Translations under genes and position numbers: made by a program
In this document: piece by piece, positions 18,004 to 27,471 of the stretch
Numbering within the stretch: position 1 is the first letter of the stretch
Layout of the letters: each line of letters begins with the position of its first letter
NCBI GenBank assembly: GCA_918797485.1
Contig: CAKKNE010000004.1
Span: 434,001 to 498,000, forward strand
Source of the DNA: Pelagomonas calceolata
Lineage: Eukaryota; Sar; Pelagophyceae; Pelagomonadales; Pelagomonadaceae
Length of the DNA: 64,000 bases
Direction of reading: 5' to 3'
Notes under the pieces: generated by a model
Seen by the model: the letters and a program-made list of their open reading frames with translations, nothing else
Database searches by the model: none
Told to the model about the DNA's origin: nothing

Positions 18004-18255
18004 ATGGCGCTCAAAACGCCCGAGGCGATCGCACGCCTTTTTGGCGGCACCGGCTGGGCACCCCGATGTCTGATGACGCGCCGGGACCGCCCGCGGCCGG
18101 AATACTTCGCGGGCGTCCCCGACCCGATCTTCTGGAAGGTCATGGAGTACTGGCGGCTCGGCGACTGGCGGCGGCCCTACCAGTCGCCGCTGCCCTTCCA
18201 CGACGGGCCGCCACGCTACCGTGGTCCTGGCGGTACCCTGTTTCGCGGCGACTAG
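18004..18255 (+). CDS. Small basic protein, unknown
   Basis: 83 residues from the ATG in context aagATGG; the frame extends 27 codons upstream. Rich in Arg, Pro, Trp and Tyr, with PDPIFWKVMEYWRLGDWRRPY as its most distinctive stretch, which is not low-complexity. The composition recalls small mitochondrial ribosomal or respiratory-complex accessory subunits, but that is only an impression. An AATAAA lies about 26 bp after the stop. Confidence 0.45.
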   Translation: MALKTPEAIARLFGGTGWAPRCLMTRRDRPRPEYFAGVPDPIFWKVMEYWRLGDWRRPYQSPLPFHDGPPRYRGPGGTLFRGD

Positions 18256-18295
18256 CAGCGAATTGAGCTAACTTGAAGAATAAAACATGTGACTA

Positions 18296-19528
18296 CTAAC
18301 TCCCCCGTCGACCGGGCCGCCGCAACAAAGACATCTCCCACAGCCGCAGCGAGTCCCAGGACCCGTTGCCCGGGAGGACGGCCTCCCCAAAAAGCCGCGC
18401 CTCGTCGCGGCCGCCGTCGACGACGTCGCGGTTTTCATCAAAAAAGGATGAGAGCGGCACGGACCGCGCCGCGAAGCCCGCCCGCTTCGCCTCGGCCAGG
18501 ACCTTGGCCTCGAGGCCGGCGACGCGGTCCTCGTAGGCCACGATCAATCTACCATGAGACGCGAGGAGCTTCGCCGCGCAGGCATAAAACGCGCCCAGAT
18601 CTCGAGCTTGAAATAATACATCAGACGCCAAAATTGTCGAGAAGGTCCCGTGCAGCCGCAATACCGCCTCCACATCACCAAGCGAGTGCCAATCGAGCGC
18701 GTGGACGTGGCCGCACGACGCGTTGAGGGCGGTGTTGTGCCTTAATAGTTTGAGTGTGGTCACGTCGTGGTCCGTCAGCACTATCCTCTCACATTTTCGG
18801 GCCCGCTGCGCGTAGAGCCCGCAGAGGCCCGCGCCAGCGCCCAGCTCCAGGACGCGCTCGCCCGCCAGATTTATAGAATCGAGGTACTGCACGAGGACGT
18901 TGGATGCGGGCCACAGTCTGGTACCCATGGCCCTTCCTAATTCCGCGACGGCGTCGGCGTCGCCCGCGCGCGCGCAGAACTCCAGGGAGGCGCCGTCTAT
19001 GGTAACATCGCGGCGCGGCACCTCCACCAACGTCGCGTCGACGGCGTAGGTTCCGAGAGATGCGTCGACGGCGGCGGGTTTGGGAGGCGGCAGGGGAGGC
19101 AGCGCCTTGCGCGGCTTTTTGGGCGGTGGCGTGGCCGGAGGTGTGCGCGGCGGCGGCGTCGCCGGGCGGGGCGGCGTCGCCGGCGCGGGCGGCTTCCGCC
19201 GGCGCCGCCGCCGTTGGAACGCGAGGTCCTTCTTACGCTTTTCAGCGTCGCGGGCCCGCTGCACGTCCGCGAACGTGGCCCGCGCGCGCACCGGCGCCCA
19301 GAGCTTCTGCAAGCCCGCCGCTCGTCTAGCCGCCCGTACAGCAGCGACGGCGGCGGGAGTCGTCGGTCGCTGGAAGCGCTGGAGCGGCGGAATGGCAGCC
19401 TTGCCGCTCCGCAGGGGAGGCAGCCGCGCCGAGTCGCGCGCACGCGGGGGCAGCCAGAGGTCGGGAAGAGCTGGAGACGGGCAGCCCGCGGGCGTGTAGC
19501 AGATGCCGGCACTTAATGAAGCGATCAT
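18296..19528 (-). CDS. METTL21-like protein methyltransferase (Methyltransf_16)
   Basis: 410 residues. The first ~150 are Arg/Pro-rich and probably disordered. The C-terminal ~240 form a seven-strand SAM-dependent methyltransferase: LWPASNVLVQYL, the SAM-binding VLELGAGAGLCGLYA (about 226-240), VLTDHD after strand 2, and a DVLFQ motif in the place of the family's DVxY. Family members methylate lysines on Hsp70, eEF1A, VCP and other chaperones. The substrate here is not predictable. The gene is divergent from the ARM/SAM/U-box gene, with palindrome P4 between. Confidence 0.8.
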   Translation of the reverse strand: MIASLSAGICYTPAGCPSPALPDLWLPPRARDSARLPPLRSGKAAIPPLQRFQRPTTPAAVAAVRAARRAAGLQKLWAPVRARATFADVQRARDAEKRKKDLAFQRRRRRRKPPAPATPPRPATPPPRTPPATPPPKKPRKALPPLPPPKPAAVDASLGTYAVDATLVEVPRRDVTIDGASLEFCARAGDADAVAELGRAMGTRLWPASNVLVQYLDSINLAGERVLELGAGAGLCGLYAQRARKCERIVLTDHDVTTLKLLRHNTALNASCGHVHALDWHSLGDVEAVLRLHGTFSTILASDVLFQARDLGAFYACAAKLLASHGRLIVAYEDRVAGLEAKVLAEAKRAGFAARSVPLSSFFDENRDVVDGGRDEARLFGEAVLPGNGSWDSLRLWEMSLLRRPGRRGS

Positions 19529-19861
19529 CGTCGCGTTCCGGCTGCCTACACAAGGCGCTCCATGATGCTCTCCCTACAGCTTGTTGTGGTACGCGAAGGT
19601 GCCCAGCCCGCCTTCCATTCTTCCTCACACAAAGCCTAAACGTGCGAGGAGTCCTGCACTTTCCATGGAAGTAGGTTGAGCTAGTTATAACCCACTAGAT
19701 TTTGTGTACGGCGGAGGCGCCGCGCAGACGAGGCGACATCGCGGAATCACACTGCCCCGGACATCCGCGAGGCTGCCCCGCACTTGTGCTAGCCCTTCGA
19801 GCCCATAGCTACGGCGGCACCAGACGCGCGTGCCGCCCATTCCACAAGTTCGGCAGCGACC
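19529..19861. other. Bidirectional intergenic region with P4
   Basis: A 333-bp spacer between two divergent genes. It contains a reduced palindrome at 19680-19698 and no other recognisable element. Confidence 0.5.
19680..19698 (-). promoter_or_regulatory. CTAG palindrome P4 (degenerate)
   Basis: GCTAG, TTATAACCCA, CTAG. The arms are kept but the GTCTTAC core is weak. Centred between two divergent genes (152 and 164 bp from their ATGs). Confidence 0.45.
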
Positions 19862-22800
19862 ATGGAGGCCGGCGCCGCCCTCGACGAGGCCATGGACGCG
19901 CTGGCGCAGAAGAACGAGGACCTGACGGAGGACGTCCAGACGTTTGCGAAGGCCTTGGATGGCTTGGGCGAGCCTCTCGCGGATGCGAAGGCCGAGCGCC
20001 GACGACTGGAGACGATTCGGGCCGAGTACCAGTCCCAACGAGATCATTTACTGCGGAAGATGGCCGCCAACGAATCGTTGCCGAGTGATGTGAAACGGAC
20101 GATTCTGGAAGCTGCCGAGACGGGTGGTCGCATCGTGGACGCCCTCGCTGACGTAGCAGCAACCAGGAGAGCATTAGCGGACGAGAACGACAGGCCCCTG
20201 GGCAAGCCTCTATCACTCGAAGAGGATGTGACAGTGAAGGAGGAGGGGTCCTTTTTTCGGGGGGCGTCTCTGGTGAAAGCACTCGAAATCCCGAACAACG
20301 AGGATTCGGACGTAGCAAAAGCCTGCGCCGTCGTGCTGGATCCCCACCGACCGCCGGCCGTCATGGCGGACGTCGAGTCCGTCATTTCTGCCTTGAAGGC
20401 GAGGACGCCGTCGTGGCGGTCCTGCGTCGCGGCGGCCAACCTGGCAGCCCATCACAACGACGTGTTAGATAGAAGAGCAGAACTAGTACCGGGGTTGCTG
20501 CGGGCCGCCTGCCAGCGCGATGCGTATTATGCGCAAGTGTTCGCCGGCGAAGCTTTAGCGAGGTTGTTCCGACGGGGGGATGCGGCAAGCATCAACACCG
20601 TGGCACCGGGCGCACCTCTCGCGAGGTTATGTAAAGCCGTCGCCGAGAGGTTGATGACGGAGCCTAGAGAAAGGCACGTCGCGTTCTTATCTTTGACCCA
20701 GCCGCAATCCCCATGTGCATGGCGCATGTTCGCGGCTCGTTTGGCAAGAGCGTTAGTTGGTGGGCAAAGAGCGCAAAAACTGGTGCGGGAGGCGGCGTTG
20801 CCTTTGGTGCGAGCTTGCGCGGCGAACTGCGGACCTCTTCGTGCAGATGCGTCTGATGACGATCATGGGAGGTGTTTCCTGCCGCACTGCGCCGCGGCGG
20901 TCGATGTCCTTGCGAGGACGCATGGGTCGTTATTCTTAGAAAGATATGAAGACAGGTCGTTGCTTGGTCTAGTGGCGGTCGCGGCGGCGCCGAATCTCGG
21001 GAGTCCGGACGCTCGCACCGCCGTTGATGTTGCTCTACAACTCAGAGACAGAGGGGAAGCGCGAGCCAAGGGCCCGGAATGGTCGCGGTTTCGCGATTTA
21101 GCGAAGGAGTTCATCGGGCGGAGTCCGAGGCACGCGCGCGGCGTCGACCGAGGGGTGGTTGTGGGCCATTGCCGCGCGGCGCTACCGCACTTGCTGGTGG
21201 CGGCCTGTTCCATCCAAGATAGGGCTTATTTGGATAACGACATCGCGCGATGTGTGGACGCCTTGGCGGCTGATCTGGGCGACGGTCGAGCCGGCGCGGC
21301 TCTGGCGGTGGCCTTGTTAGCGGCACAAACAGACTCTTGGAGTCAACGAGCGGCGCGAGGCTTACTGCCAGCCTGCGGCGATTTGGCGTTGTGTGCCCTG
21401 GAGGGCCTGCGGCACCCGCCGAACGAAGGGCTCCAACAAGCATTAGATGCGATCGGAGACGCGTTATGTGCCTGGTGCGATCGGGAAGACACGCGCGTCG
21501 GCGCCTTAGCGGCCGTAGCGAGGTTGATTCGCCACGTGCCCCACGTCATCACGGCCACGTCACCCCATTTGGTCTGTTGGCGGCGGTGCGCGGAAGCCGC
21601 GGAAAGAGCCACTAAAGCATTATCACAGGAGGACGCGAACTTATGCAGAGACCTAGCCGCTTTATGGGTCGCGTCCGATGCTTCTAGATGTAATCAACAA
21701 GATGATGAAAAAGCAGCCAGAGCGTGTGAAAGACTCGCGGACCGGGCGGTCGAGGGCGCCGGGACACCTTCCGCCAGAGTATCAGCCAAAGCAGTAGCTG
21801 ACTTAATAGCCCACGGTGGCTTCGATGTATTGACGCGCATCTTAGCTTCTGACAGGGACTATCCGGGAGAACACGAGAAGCACCGAAGGCTGCATCTTGT
21901 TAGGGCCGCGCACGAGGCATTCGCTCCACTCTTATTAGCAGCGCGAGAAACGTTGCTACCCGTCTCCACCCCAGCGAAGGCCATCTCCAAAGAAGACCCG
22001 TTCCGACGCCAGGCCGGCCAGCTCTGCGAGCGCTGGGTCCATTCGCACGACTTCCGGGCCGCGCTGGCCGTGTCGTCCACAGCTCTTGCTGAGGAAACGT
22101 GCCTACTGTTAGACAGGGTCCAAGGCGACAACGAGCATGATCCCCGCTCGCGAGCGACCGCCTCAGGATTGGTACTGATCGATTGTCTGTTTGCAGCTCA
22201 TAAAGCGGTAAGGAAAATAAACGAAGAACAGGAGGACGATAGCGATAGCGACGACGACACGGACGAGGACATGGGCCAGGCCTGGAACCAGGCGGCCCAG
22301 CTCGTGTTGGCGTCGTTGCCTCATTGTTTGGAGTCTGCTTGTGATGCTTGTCCGCTCGGTGCGGCCTTTCACGTGTTGTTTGACCTTGGGCTCGCGGGCC
22401 ATGTTGGGAGTGCTGCTTCGGAGGAAGCGGCGAAAGTCCTGATCAACTTGTTAGGGTCAGAACGACTCGTGGATGACGGGAGGAAGTCGACACGATCAGC
22501 AACTCTACAACCCGACTCCGCACCCATCCTGGCGAGGCATGCCGCTGCTGTAGCTTTGTTGATCTTTGCCGAATCGAGACGAGGCAGGAACGCCTGGTTG
22601 AGAGATGTTTGTCTACATCAAGGTTTACCACCTCTGTTGCAAATTATGGCGCGCGACGCGCCCGAATCTGCCCAGCCGAAGAAGAAGCGCGCGGCCGCTG
22701 CGGCGGAGAACGCTGTCAGAGCTGCTGCGCATTTACTATCGTTGGCGGCTCGAGCGGCGTCGGGGCGGCCCTACCTGCGGAAGGCCCTGGTCGACTTTGA

Positions 22801-24271
22801 CCCACTTTTTGCGCCTGCCGAAGAGACGGAAGCGGACTTGCTCTCATCGCTAGCCGCTTTGGAAGATGCTGCCGCCGATCGGAGGGAACTGTTTCGGAGG
22901 AGACGGAAGCGCATCCAGGACAGGCAGCAGCAGAAGGTGGTCAGTGAGCAAGCCGCGGCCGACGCCGATCGAGCCGCGGCGGAGCTCATCGCCGAAGTTG
23001 AGGGAGAGGACGAGGCCAAGGAGAAGAAGAAGAAACGGAACAAGAAGAAAGCCAAGAAGAAGAAGGCGAAGCGCGATAGTGAAGAGAAGGCAGTCCCGGC
23101 GCCCGCTCCGGGCCGGGCGTCGCCGCGCCTCGAGGAGTTCACGTCATATGATGACAAGGACGACGCCGCGGCCGTGACGCCCGAGGACTCGGCAGACGAC
23201 GTTGTTGTACAAGCGCCCGCCGAGGCGGACTCGGACGACGGTGACGAGGCCGACACGCCGCTCGACGAGGCGCCGCGAGAGGTTGAGGTGGAGGACGCTC
23301 ATGACGACGCGGCGGCCGCGCGGCGCCTCGCCGTGCAGGCGCTGGAAATGGGCATCTCCACGGCGGCGGACGACATCCCCGAGGCCCTCGCGCGGGAGAT
23401 GGAGGCGGCCGACGCGGCGGCGGAGGTCGAGGCCGCGCGGCGCCCCGCAGCGCTCGCCCGCCCGGACCCGACGCCTGCCCGCCCGGCCGCCCCGCACCCG
23501 ACGCCCACGTTTGATGATAGCCAGTACACCACCGCCTTGGACGCGGCGGCACTGACGCCGCAGCAGCGCGCCGACGCCGAGAAAATAGCCAGAGAAATCG
23601 AGAGCGGCAATCTGAGGGTCGGCGCGGACGGCCTCCTCGCGGCGGCGCCGCACCCCGACTACAACGCCCGCCAGGAGGGCCAATTACTATCAAGGCAGCC
23701 GACGCTCGACAAGACGGACCCCACGCTCGAGGAATACGAGGCGATGCGAAAAGCGCAACTGGCACAGGGGCCGCCCGGCCTGGCGCCACCATCTGCACAG
23801 AGTTCGCCGAACGGCGTCGAGGCGACGTCTGTGAGCTTTGATGCGGAGGACGATGCTCTGGATGCTGCCTTACTAGATGCTGGGCTGGCATCTGATATCA
23901 GAACGAGAGACATCCTGCGGTGGGAAGGCATCGATGCGCACTCATTGATGTATCTGGAGTATGAAGACTACGTCAACTTGGATTTGAGGATGGGTGCTCG
24001 CGCGAAGTTGCGGCGGTGGGCCGCGTTGCAACGGTCTGAACCGGTGCCGGAGTGGTTGAAATGCCCGCTGTCTTCCGAATTATTTGACGACCCCGTTTTG
24101 CTAATTGTCGATTCCAGGACTTATGAAAGAAGTAGAATAGAGGCCTGGCTCGCGCGCCACGGCGCGTCGCCCTTCACGCAAGCGCCCGCGCGGGCGACGG
24201 ATCTGGTGTCGAATTTGGCGGTGCGGGCCGCGGCGGACGCGTTTCGGAGCGGTGGCCTTCGGGCGTCGTAA
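19862..24271 (+). CDS. Large helical-repeat (ARM/HEAT-like) protein with SAM and U-box domains
   Basis: 1469 residues. Residues 1-60 are coiled coil, and about 100-1040 are Ala/Leu-rich helical repeats of ARM/HEAT type, with an acidic insert near 790-805. A Lys-rich run near 1053-1071 resembles a nuclear signal. A disordered acidic region precedes a SAM domain (about 1340-1395). A U-box follows (about 1399-1465), with LKCPLSSELFDDPVLL, a TYERSRIEAWL helix and SPFTQ. U-boxes recruit E2 enzymes without zinc, so this is a likely E3 ubiquitin ligase with the repeats choosing the substrate. No intron is seen across 4.4 kb. Confidence 0.8.
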   Translation: MEAGAALDEAMDALAQKNEDLTEDVQTFAKALDGLGEPLADAKAERRRLETIRAEYQSQRDHLLRKMAANESLPSDVKRTILEAAETGGRIVDALADVAATRRALADENDRPLGKPLSLEEDVTVKEEGSFFRGASLVKALEIPNNEDSDVAKACAVVLDPHRPPAVMADVESVISALKARTPSWRSCVAAANLAAHHNDVLDRRAELVPGLLRAACQRDAYYAQVFAGEALARLFRRGDAASINTVAPGAPLARLCKAVAERLMTEPRERHVAFLSLTQPQSPCAWRMFAARLARALVGGQRAQKLVREAALPLVRACAANCGPLRADASDDDHGRCFLPHCAAAVDVLARTHGSLFLERYEDRSLLGLVAVAAAPNLGSPDARTAVDVALQLRDRGEARAKGPEWSRFRDLAKEFIGRSPRHARGVDRGVVVGHCRAALPHLLVAACSIQDRAYLDNDIARCVDALAADLGDGRAGAALAVALLAAQTDSWSQRAARGLLPACGDLALCALEGLRHPPNEGLQQALDAIGDALCAWCDREDTRVGALAAVARLIRHVPHVITATSPHLVCWRRCAEAAERATKALSQEDANLCRDLAALWVASDASRCNQQDDEKAARACERLADRAVEGAGTPSARVSAKAVADLIAHGGFDVLTRILASDRDYPGEHEKHRRLHLVRAAHEAFAPLLLAARETLLPVSTPAKAISKEDPFRRQAGQLCERWVHSHDFRAALAVSSTALAEETCLLLDRVQGDNEHDPRSRATASGLVLIDCLFAAHKAVRKINEEQEDDSDSDDDTDEDMGQAWNQAAQLVLASLPHCLESACDACPLGAAFHVLFDLGLAGHVGSAASEEAAKVLINLLGSERLVDDGRKSTRSATLQPDSAPILARHAAAVALLIFAESRRGRNAWLRDVCLHQGLPPLLQIMARDAPESAQPKKKRAAAAAENAVRAAAHLLSLAARAASGRPYLRKALVDFDPLFAPAEETEADLLSSLAALEDAAADRRELFRRRRKRIQDRQQQKVVSEQAAADADRAAAELIAEVEGEDEAKEKKKKRNKKKAKKKKAKRDSEEKAVPAPAPGRASPRLEEFTSYDDKDDAAAVTPEDSADDVVVQAPAEADSDDGDEADTPLDEAPREVEVEDAHDDAAAARRLAVQALEMGISTAADDIPEALAREMEAADAAAEVEAARRPAALARPDPTPARPAAPHPTPTFDDSQYTTALDAAALTPQQRADAEKIAREIESGNLRVGADGLLAAAPHPDYNARQEGQLLSRQPTLDKTDPTLEEYEAMRKAQLAQGPPGLAPPSAQSSPNGVEATSVSFDAEDDALDAALLDAGLASDIRTRDILRWEGIDAHSLMYLEYEDYVNLDLRMGARAKLRRWAALQRSEPVPEWLKCPLSSELFDDPVLLIVDSRTYERSRIEAWLARHGASPFTQAPARATDLVSNLAVRAAADAFRSGGLRAS

Positions 24272-24301
24272 TTTTGGATTGTTGGTTGATTTTTATTCCT
24301 A

Positions 24302-24367
24302 GCAGCAGACGTATCGGCGCCGGCCCCTCCGCGAAAGGAAAGGCCGCCGCGTCACGGAGTCCGCCGC
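24302..24367 (-). promoter_or_regulatory. Candidate SECIS element of SelH
   Basis: Just after the SelH stop, on the transcribed strand. Helix I pairs GCGGCGGAC with GTCTGCTGC over nine positions, allowing G-U. Next come the core bases GTGA on the 5' side and CGAT on the 3' side. Helix II pairs GCGGCGGCC with GGCCGGCGC (one mismatch), and the apical loop carries CC after TTT. This fits the SECIS plan with a GTGA variant and a CC loop. An AATAAA follows within 10 bases. Folded by eye only. Confidence 0.65.
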
Positions 24368-24374
24368 AAAACAT

Positions 24375-24959
24375 TCACTGCAGCGCCGCCAAGCACGCGT
24401 CCGCGACCTCGTCCAGGTCGAGCGCCTTGAGGTCCTTGAAGGGTCGAGGTTCCGGTCCTGTCTCGGCCACGATTAGCGGTGGCCGACCCACGGGCATCGC
24501 TGTCACGCGGAAGACGCTCTTGCACGGCTTGTCGGGCAGGGGTTCTGCGGGCGTGAAGCCCTTCCGCGCGTGACCGACGACTTTGGCGCTGCTTGCCACG
24601 AGTCCCTGCACCTTCGCCGCCGCGCGCGCGAAGGCCTGTCAGCTCTTGCACGCTTCTATGAGTACGGTCGGCGTCATGGCCGTGACGGCCTGTGGCACGT
24701 CGCAATCGAGATCGAGCTCGTCCTCCATAATCTCGCCCGGGCCCAGCAAGCGCTCGATGAGCTCGGCCTTGCGCCCGCCGACTTTCAGCCCTTGCGCGCG
24801 CAGCTCATCTTTCAGTTGTGGTACTGTCTTGCGTAGTAACTCGAGCTCACGCTCCGCGCGCGACGCGGCATGGCGCACGAGCCGCAACGAGGCCGTGCGC
24901 GGCGCGTTAAACGCTGCCGTGCGAGCAGCCAGTGAGAGCATTATGAAGGACCGAGCCAT
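24375..24959 (-). CDS. SELENOH: Selenoprotein H with N-terminal SAP domain (TGA read as Sec)
   Basis: 194 residues if the in-frame TGA at 24641-24639 is read as selenocysteine. Residues 1-35 are basic and Ala-rich, possibly a targeting peptide. A SAP DNA-binding motif covers about 42-72 (VPQLKDELRAQGLKVGGRK). From residue 98 the protein follows SelH: TVLIEACKS-U-QAFARAAAKV, with a C-x2-U redox centre at 104-107, then the thioredoxin-like Rdx fold ending in a helix. Translation continues in the same frame for 87 codons after the TGA, with family similarity throughout, and a candidate SECIS follows the final stop. SelH is a nuclear redox protein in animals; the SAP domain fits DNA association. 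Convergent with the U-box gene. Confidence 0.85.
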
Positions 24960-25436
24960 CCGTCACGCCATCACGTCACTCTCAAACAGCGCTCTCCCAA
25001 AACTCTGAGATGCTCTGCGTACGCAGACGCTTTCAACGCCGCGTTTTTAGCACACCGTTGCGTCCAGCAGCCAAATAGCGGTCTTCAAAGGCTTTGAAAC
25101 AACGCGTCGTCCACCACCGCGTCCAGCACGCCGATCCTCACAAAAGCTGGAGCTAGCGATCGTAAGACACTAGCATGCCGGCTTGTCGGTGTTTGTGTTT
25201 TGGCCGCTACCGCACAGATTTGCAAGCCAGGACTCAACGTCGTCACAAGGAGTCACGACGGAACAGATCGGCACGATATCAAGGCGTCCGACGCCTCGAT
25301 CAGTGGCAATTGGGTAAAACCAAAAAAGCCAGGCCGACGTGGACCGGCCGTAACGACGCGAGAGAGGACTTAAGCGGTCACGAACGCTAGCGACGCGCCG
25401 GCAAAGAGAAAGAGAGTAGCAAGCTGTCACGGTGCC
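24960..25436. other. Bidirectional intergenic region with P5
   Basis: A 477-bp spacer between the divergent SelH and aspartyl-protease loci. Palindrome P5 lies at 25152-25174. Nothing else recognisable. Confidence 0.5.
25152..25174 (-). promoter_or_regulatory. CTAG palindrome P5
   Basis: Minus-strand consensus: GCTAGTGTCTTACG, AT, CGCTAGC. 193 bp upstream of the SelH ATG. Confidence 0.7.
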
Positions 25437-26991
25437 ATGCGCGCACAACTACTCCTCGTGGCGAGCACATTAGCCCTCCAGAAGGTCCCCCTGCAGCGCC
25501 AGGCCACGACGCGACGACGCCTCAGTGTAGGCGGCCGGACGGACCTCAAGACCTGCGACGACAACGTCTTCTACGCGGAGGCGTCGCTCGGGACGCCGCC
25601 GCAAACTTTCCAACTATTAATCGACACGGGCTCCATCGGGGGATTGGGTATTGGGCGATCCGTTCCTGCGGGCTTTTTATTTGGCGTTGGACTTCGACGA
25701 GGATCGCGTGGGCGTGGCGCCGTCGTTTCCGCTCGGCTCTCATCCGGCGCGCATCGTGCGGGCGTCCGAGGGCGCGCCGGCCGACGAGGCCGAGGACGCG
25801 ACGTGCCGCGACGACCCGGCCTTCTTCTACGGCGGCGACGAGGACAACGACTGCGCGCACGTCGCCGCCAAGCCCTCGCGGTGCGACGACTCGGACAATA
25901 ACGATGGAGAGCGCACGGCGCGGGAGGCCTGCGCGAAGACGTGCGGCACATGCCCGACGCCGGGGCCGACGGCGTCGGAGGAGGCGTGCGCGGACGACGC
26001 TTCCTGGTACTACGATAACGACGAAGATCGGGATTGTGAACATGTCGCGGCGAACGCGCAAAGTCGGTGCGACGCCGATAATACTAACGACGAGGGCGTC
26101 ACGGCGTTGGAGGCCTGCCGCGTGACGTGCGGCGCGTGCCCCGCCGCGACGCCCGCGACCGAGGGCCCGACGCCCGAAGCGAAGGAGCCAACGCCGGCGC
26201 CGACGGCGGCCCCGTCCACGACCGTGGTCACGGAGGCTCCGACGGGCGCCTGCCAAGACTCGGCAACCTGGTTCTATAGTGGAGATGAATGGAAGACGTG
26301 CGCGTACGTTGGCCAGGAGCTCAAGCGCTGCAAGGAATCGAACGTCGACGACGATGGTATATCAGCATTGGAGGCCTGCCCCGTGACCTGTGACACGTGC
26401 GATGCGGCGCCTTCACAAAAGCCGACGGCGGCACCCGTTCTACCAGTGACTGGTGATGATCAATTTGACGACGACGACGAGCCGACGCAGAGCCCCGTGG
26501 CCAATTGCGCCGACTCCCTCGAGTGGTACATGTACATCGGGAACGAGCTGCAGACGTGCGGCGCCGTCGCTGGTAATCCAGATCTTTGCAAGGTCGGCGA
26601 TACGGCGGAGAACTGCCGGAAGTCGTGTGGTACCTGTGGCGTGTTCGTGGAGACGCCGCGGCCCTCGACAAAACCGTCGCCGGCGCCCACGGAGGACTTC
26701 GAGGCCTCCGGCCGCGACCGCTCCGTGTCGGCGCGGGGGCTCCCGGCGATGGGCTGGCTCCTCGTCTTCGTCGTCGTCGGTTTGGTCGCCGCGGCGGTCA
26801 TGTGTCTCGTCTGTCGGAAAAGACGGTCTTCTGCGCGACTCAACTCCGAGGACAACTGGCAGGCGCAGTGGTCGCAGGTCTCGAGCACGACGCCGGCCGG
26901 GGGCGCCGTCGAGCTCCACCAGGTGGGTGTGCGGAACCCGATGGCCGATCATCGCGAGAAGGGGTTCTCGGACGTGAACCTGGGCGTGTAG
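25437..26991 (+). pseudogene. Aspartyl protease (pepsin type) with Cys-rich modules, internally deleted
   Basis: A signal peptide and prosegment lead to the first active-site strand of a pepsin-type protease, YAEASLGTPPQTFQLLIDTGS. This passes almost at once into the far C-terminal protease strand, WVLGDPFLRAFYLALDFDEDRVGVA, in a different frame. Some 250-300 residues, including the second catalytic Asp, are absent, and there is no room for an intron. The rest is open: four Cys-rich ShKT-like modules of six cysteines each (about 25803-26640), separated by Thr/Pro linkers, one transmembrane helix (GWLLVFVVVGLVAAAVMCLV) and a cytoplasmic tail. The intact form would be a membrane-anchored secreted protease. 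Either a recent pseudogene, or a deletion or assembly error. Confidence 0.65.
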
Positions 26992-27471
26992 CCTAGTCGA
27001 GGGGTCCGTGTCGTAACGAGATTATCTATATGTTGCATACTACTATCACTACTAAATTTGATGATGGGGGTCACGCAAACTCGTAGAGGGACTCGGTTGC
27101 TCGGTGGTCCTAGTGTGTTACTTGGCCGCTAGCTTCGCCGACGCGCGCTTCAGCGGCCGCAGTGGTCGAAAAACGTGGTCAGGAGGACAGTGGAGGACAG
27201 CAGACGTGCCGTGCGTTACTACTTCGAAGCCTTGGCAGCGTAGAGCCACGGCTCGGCACTTTCCCGGCATTTCCCTTCAGCCCTGGCCTAATCTGCCGCG
27301 GCGCGGAGGGATCCCCCGAGAGCAGCAGACGGGAACAGGAGCCGGCGCGCGACGCTTTCGACGCGTTGGCAGCGTTTGGTAAACCGCTACGCCTATTTTC
27401 CCGACGCGCCGTGATCGGACGTGGTGCACTATTTCTCGACGCTGTGAGTGGCGCGCACTGCACATAGAAAA
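26992..27471. other. Intergenic region with P6
   Basis: A 480-bp spacer between two plus-strand genes with palindrome P6 at 27109-27133. No other element seen. Confidence 0.5.
27109..27133 (+). promoter_or_regulatory. CTAG palindrome P6
   Basis: CCTAGTGTGTTACTTGGC, CGCTAGC; one core substitution (GTGTTAC). 338 bp upstream of the LIM-protein ATG. Confidence 0.6.

Noticed and set aside
19032-19048. Introner core 17-mer inside the methyltransferase gene
   Set aside because: The frame is open and continuous through it and there are no splice sites or terminal repeats, so it is probably chance in GC-rich coding DNA.
24639-24641. Stop codon splitting the SelH frame, as in a pseudogene
   Set aside because: The frame continues 87 codons with SelH similarity, the TGA sits in C-x2-U context, and a SECIS-like hairpin follows.
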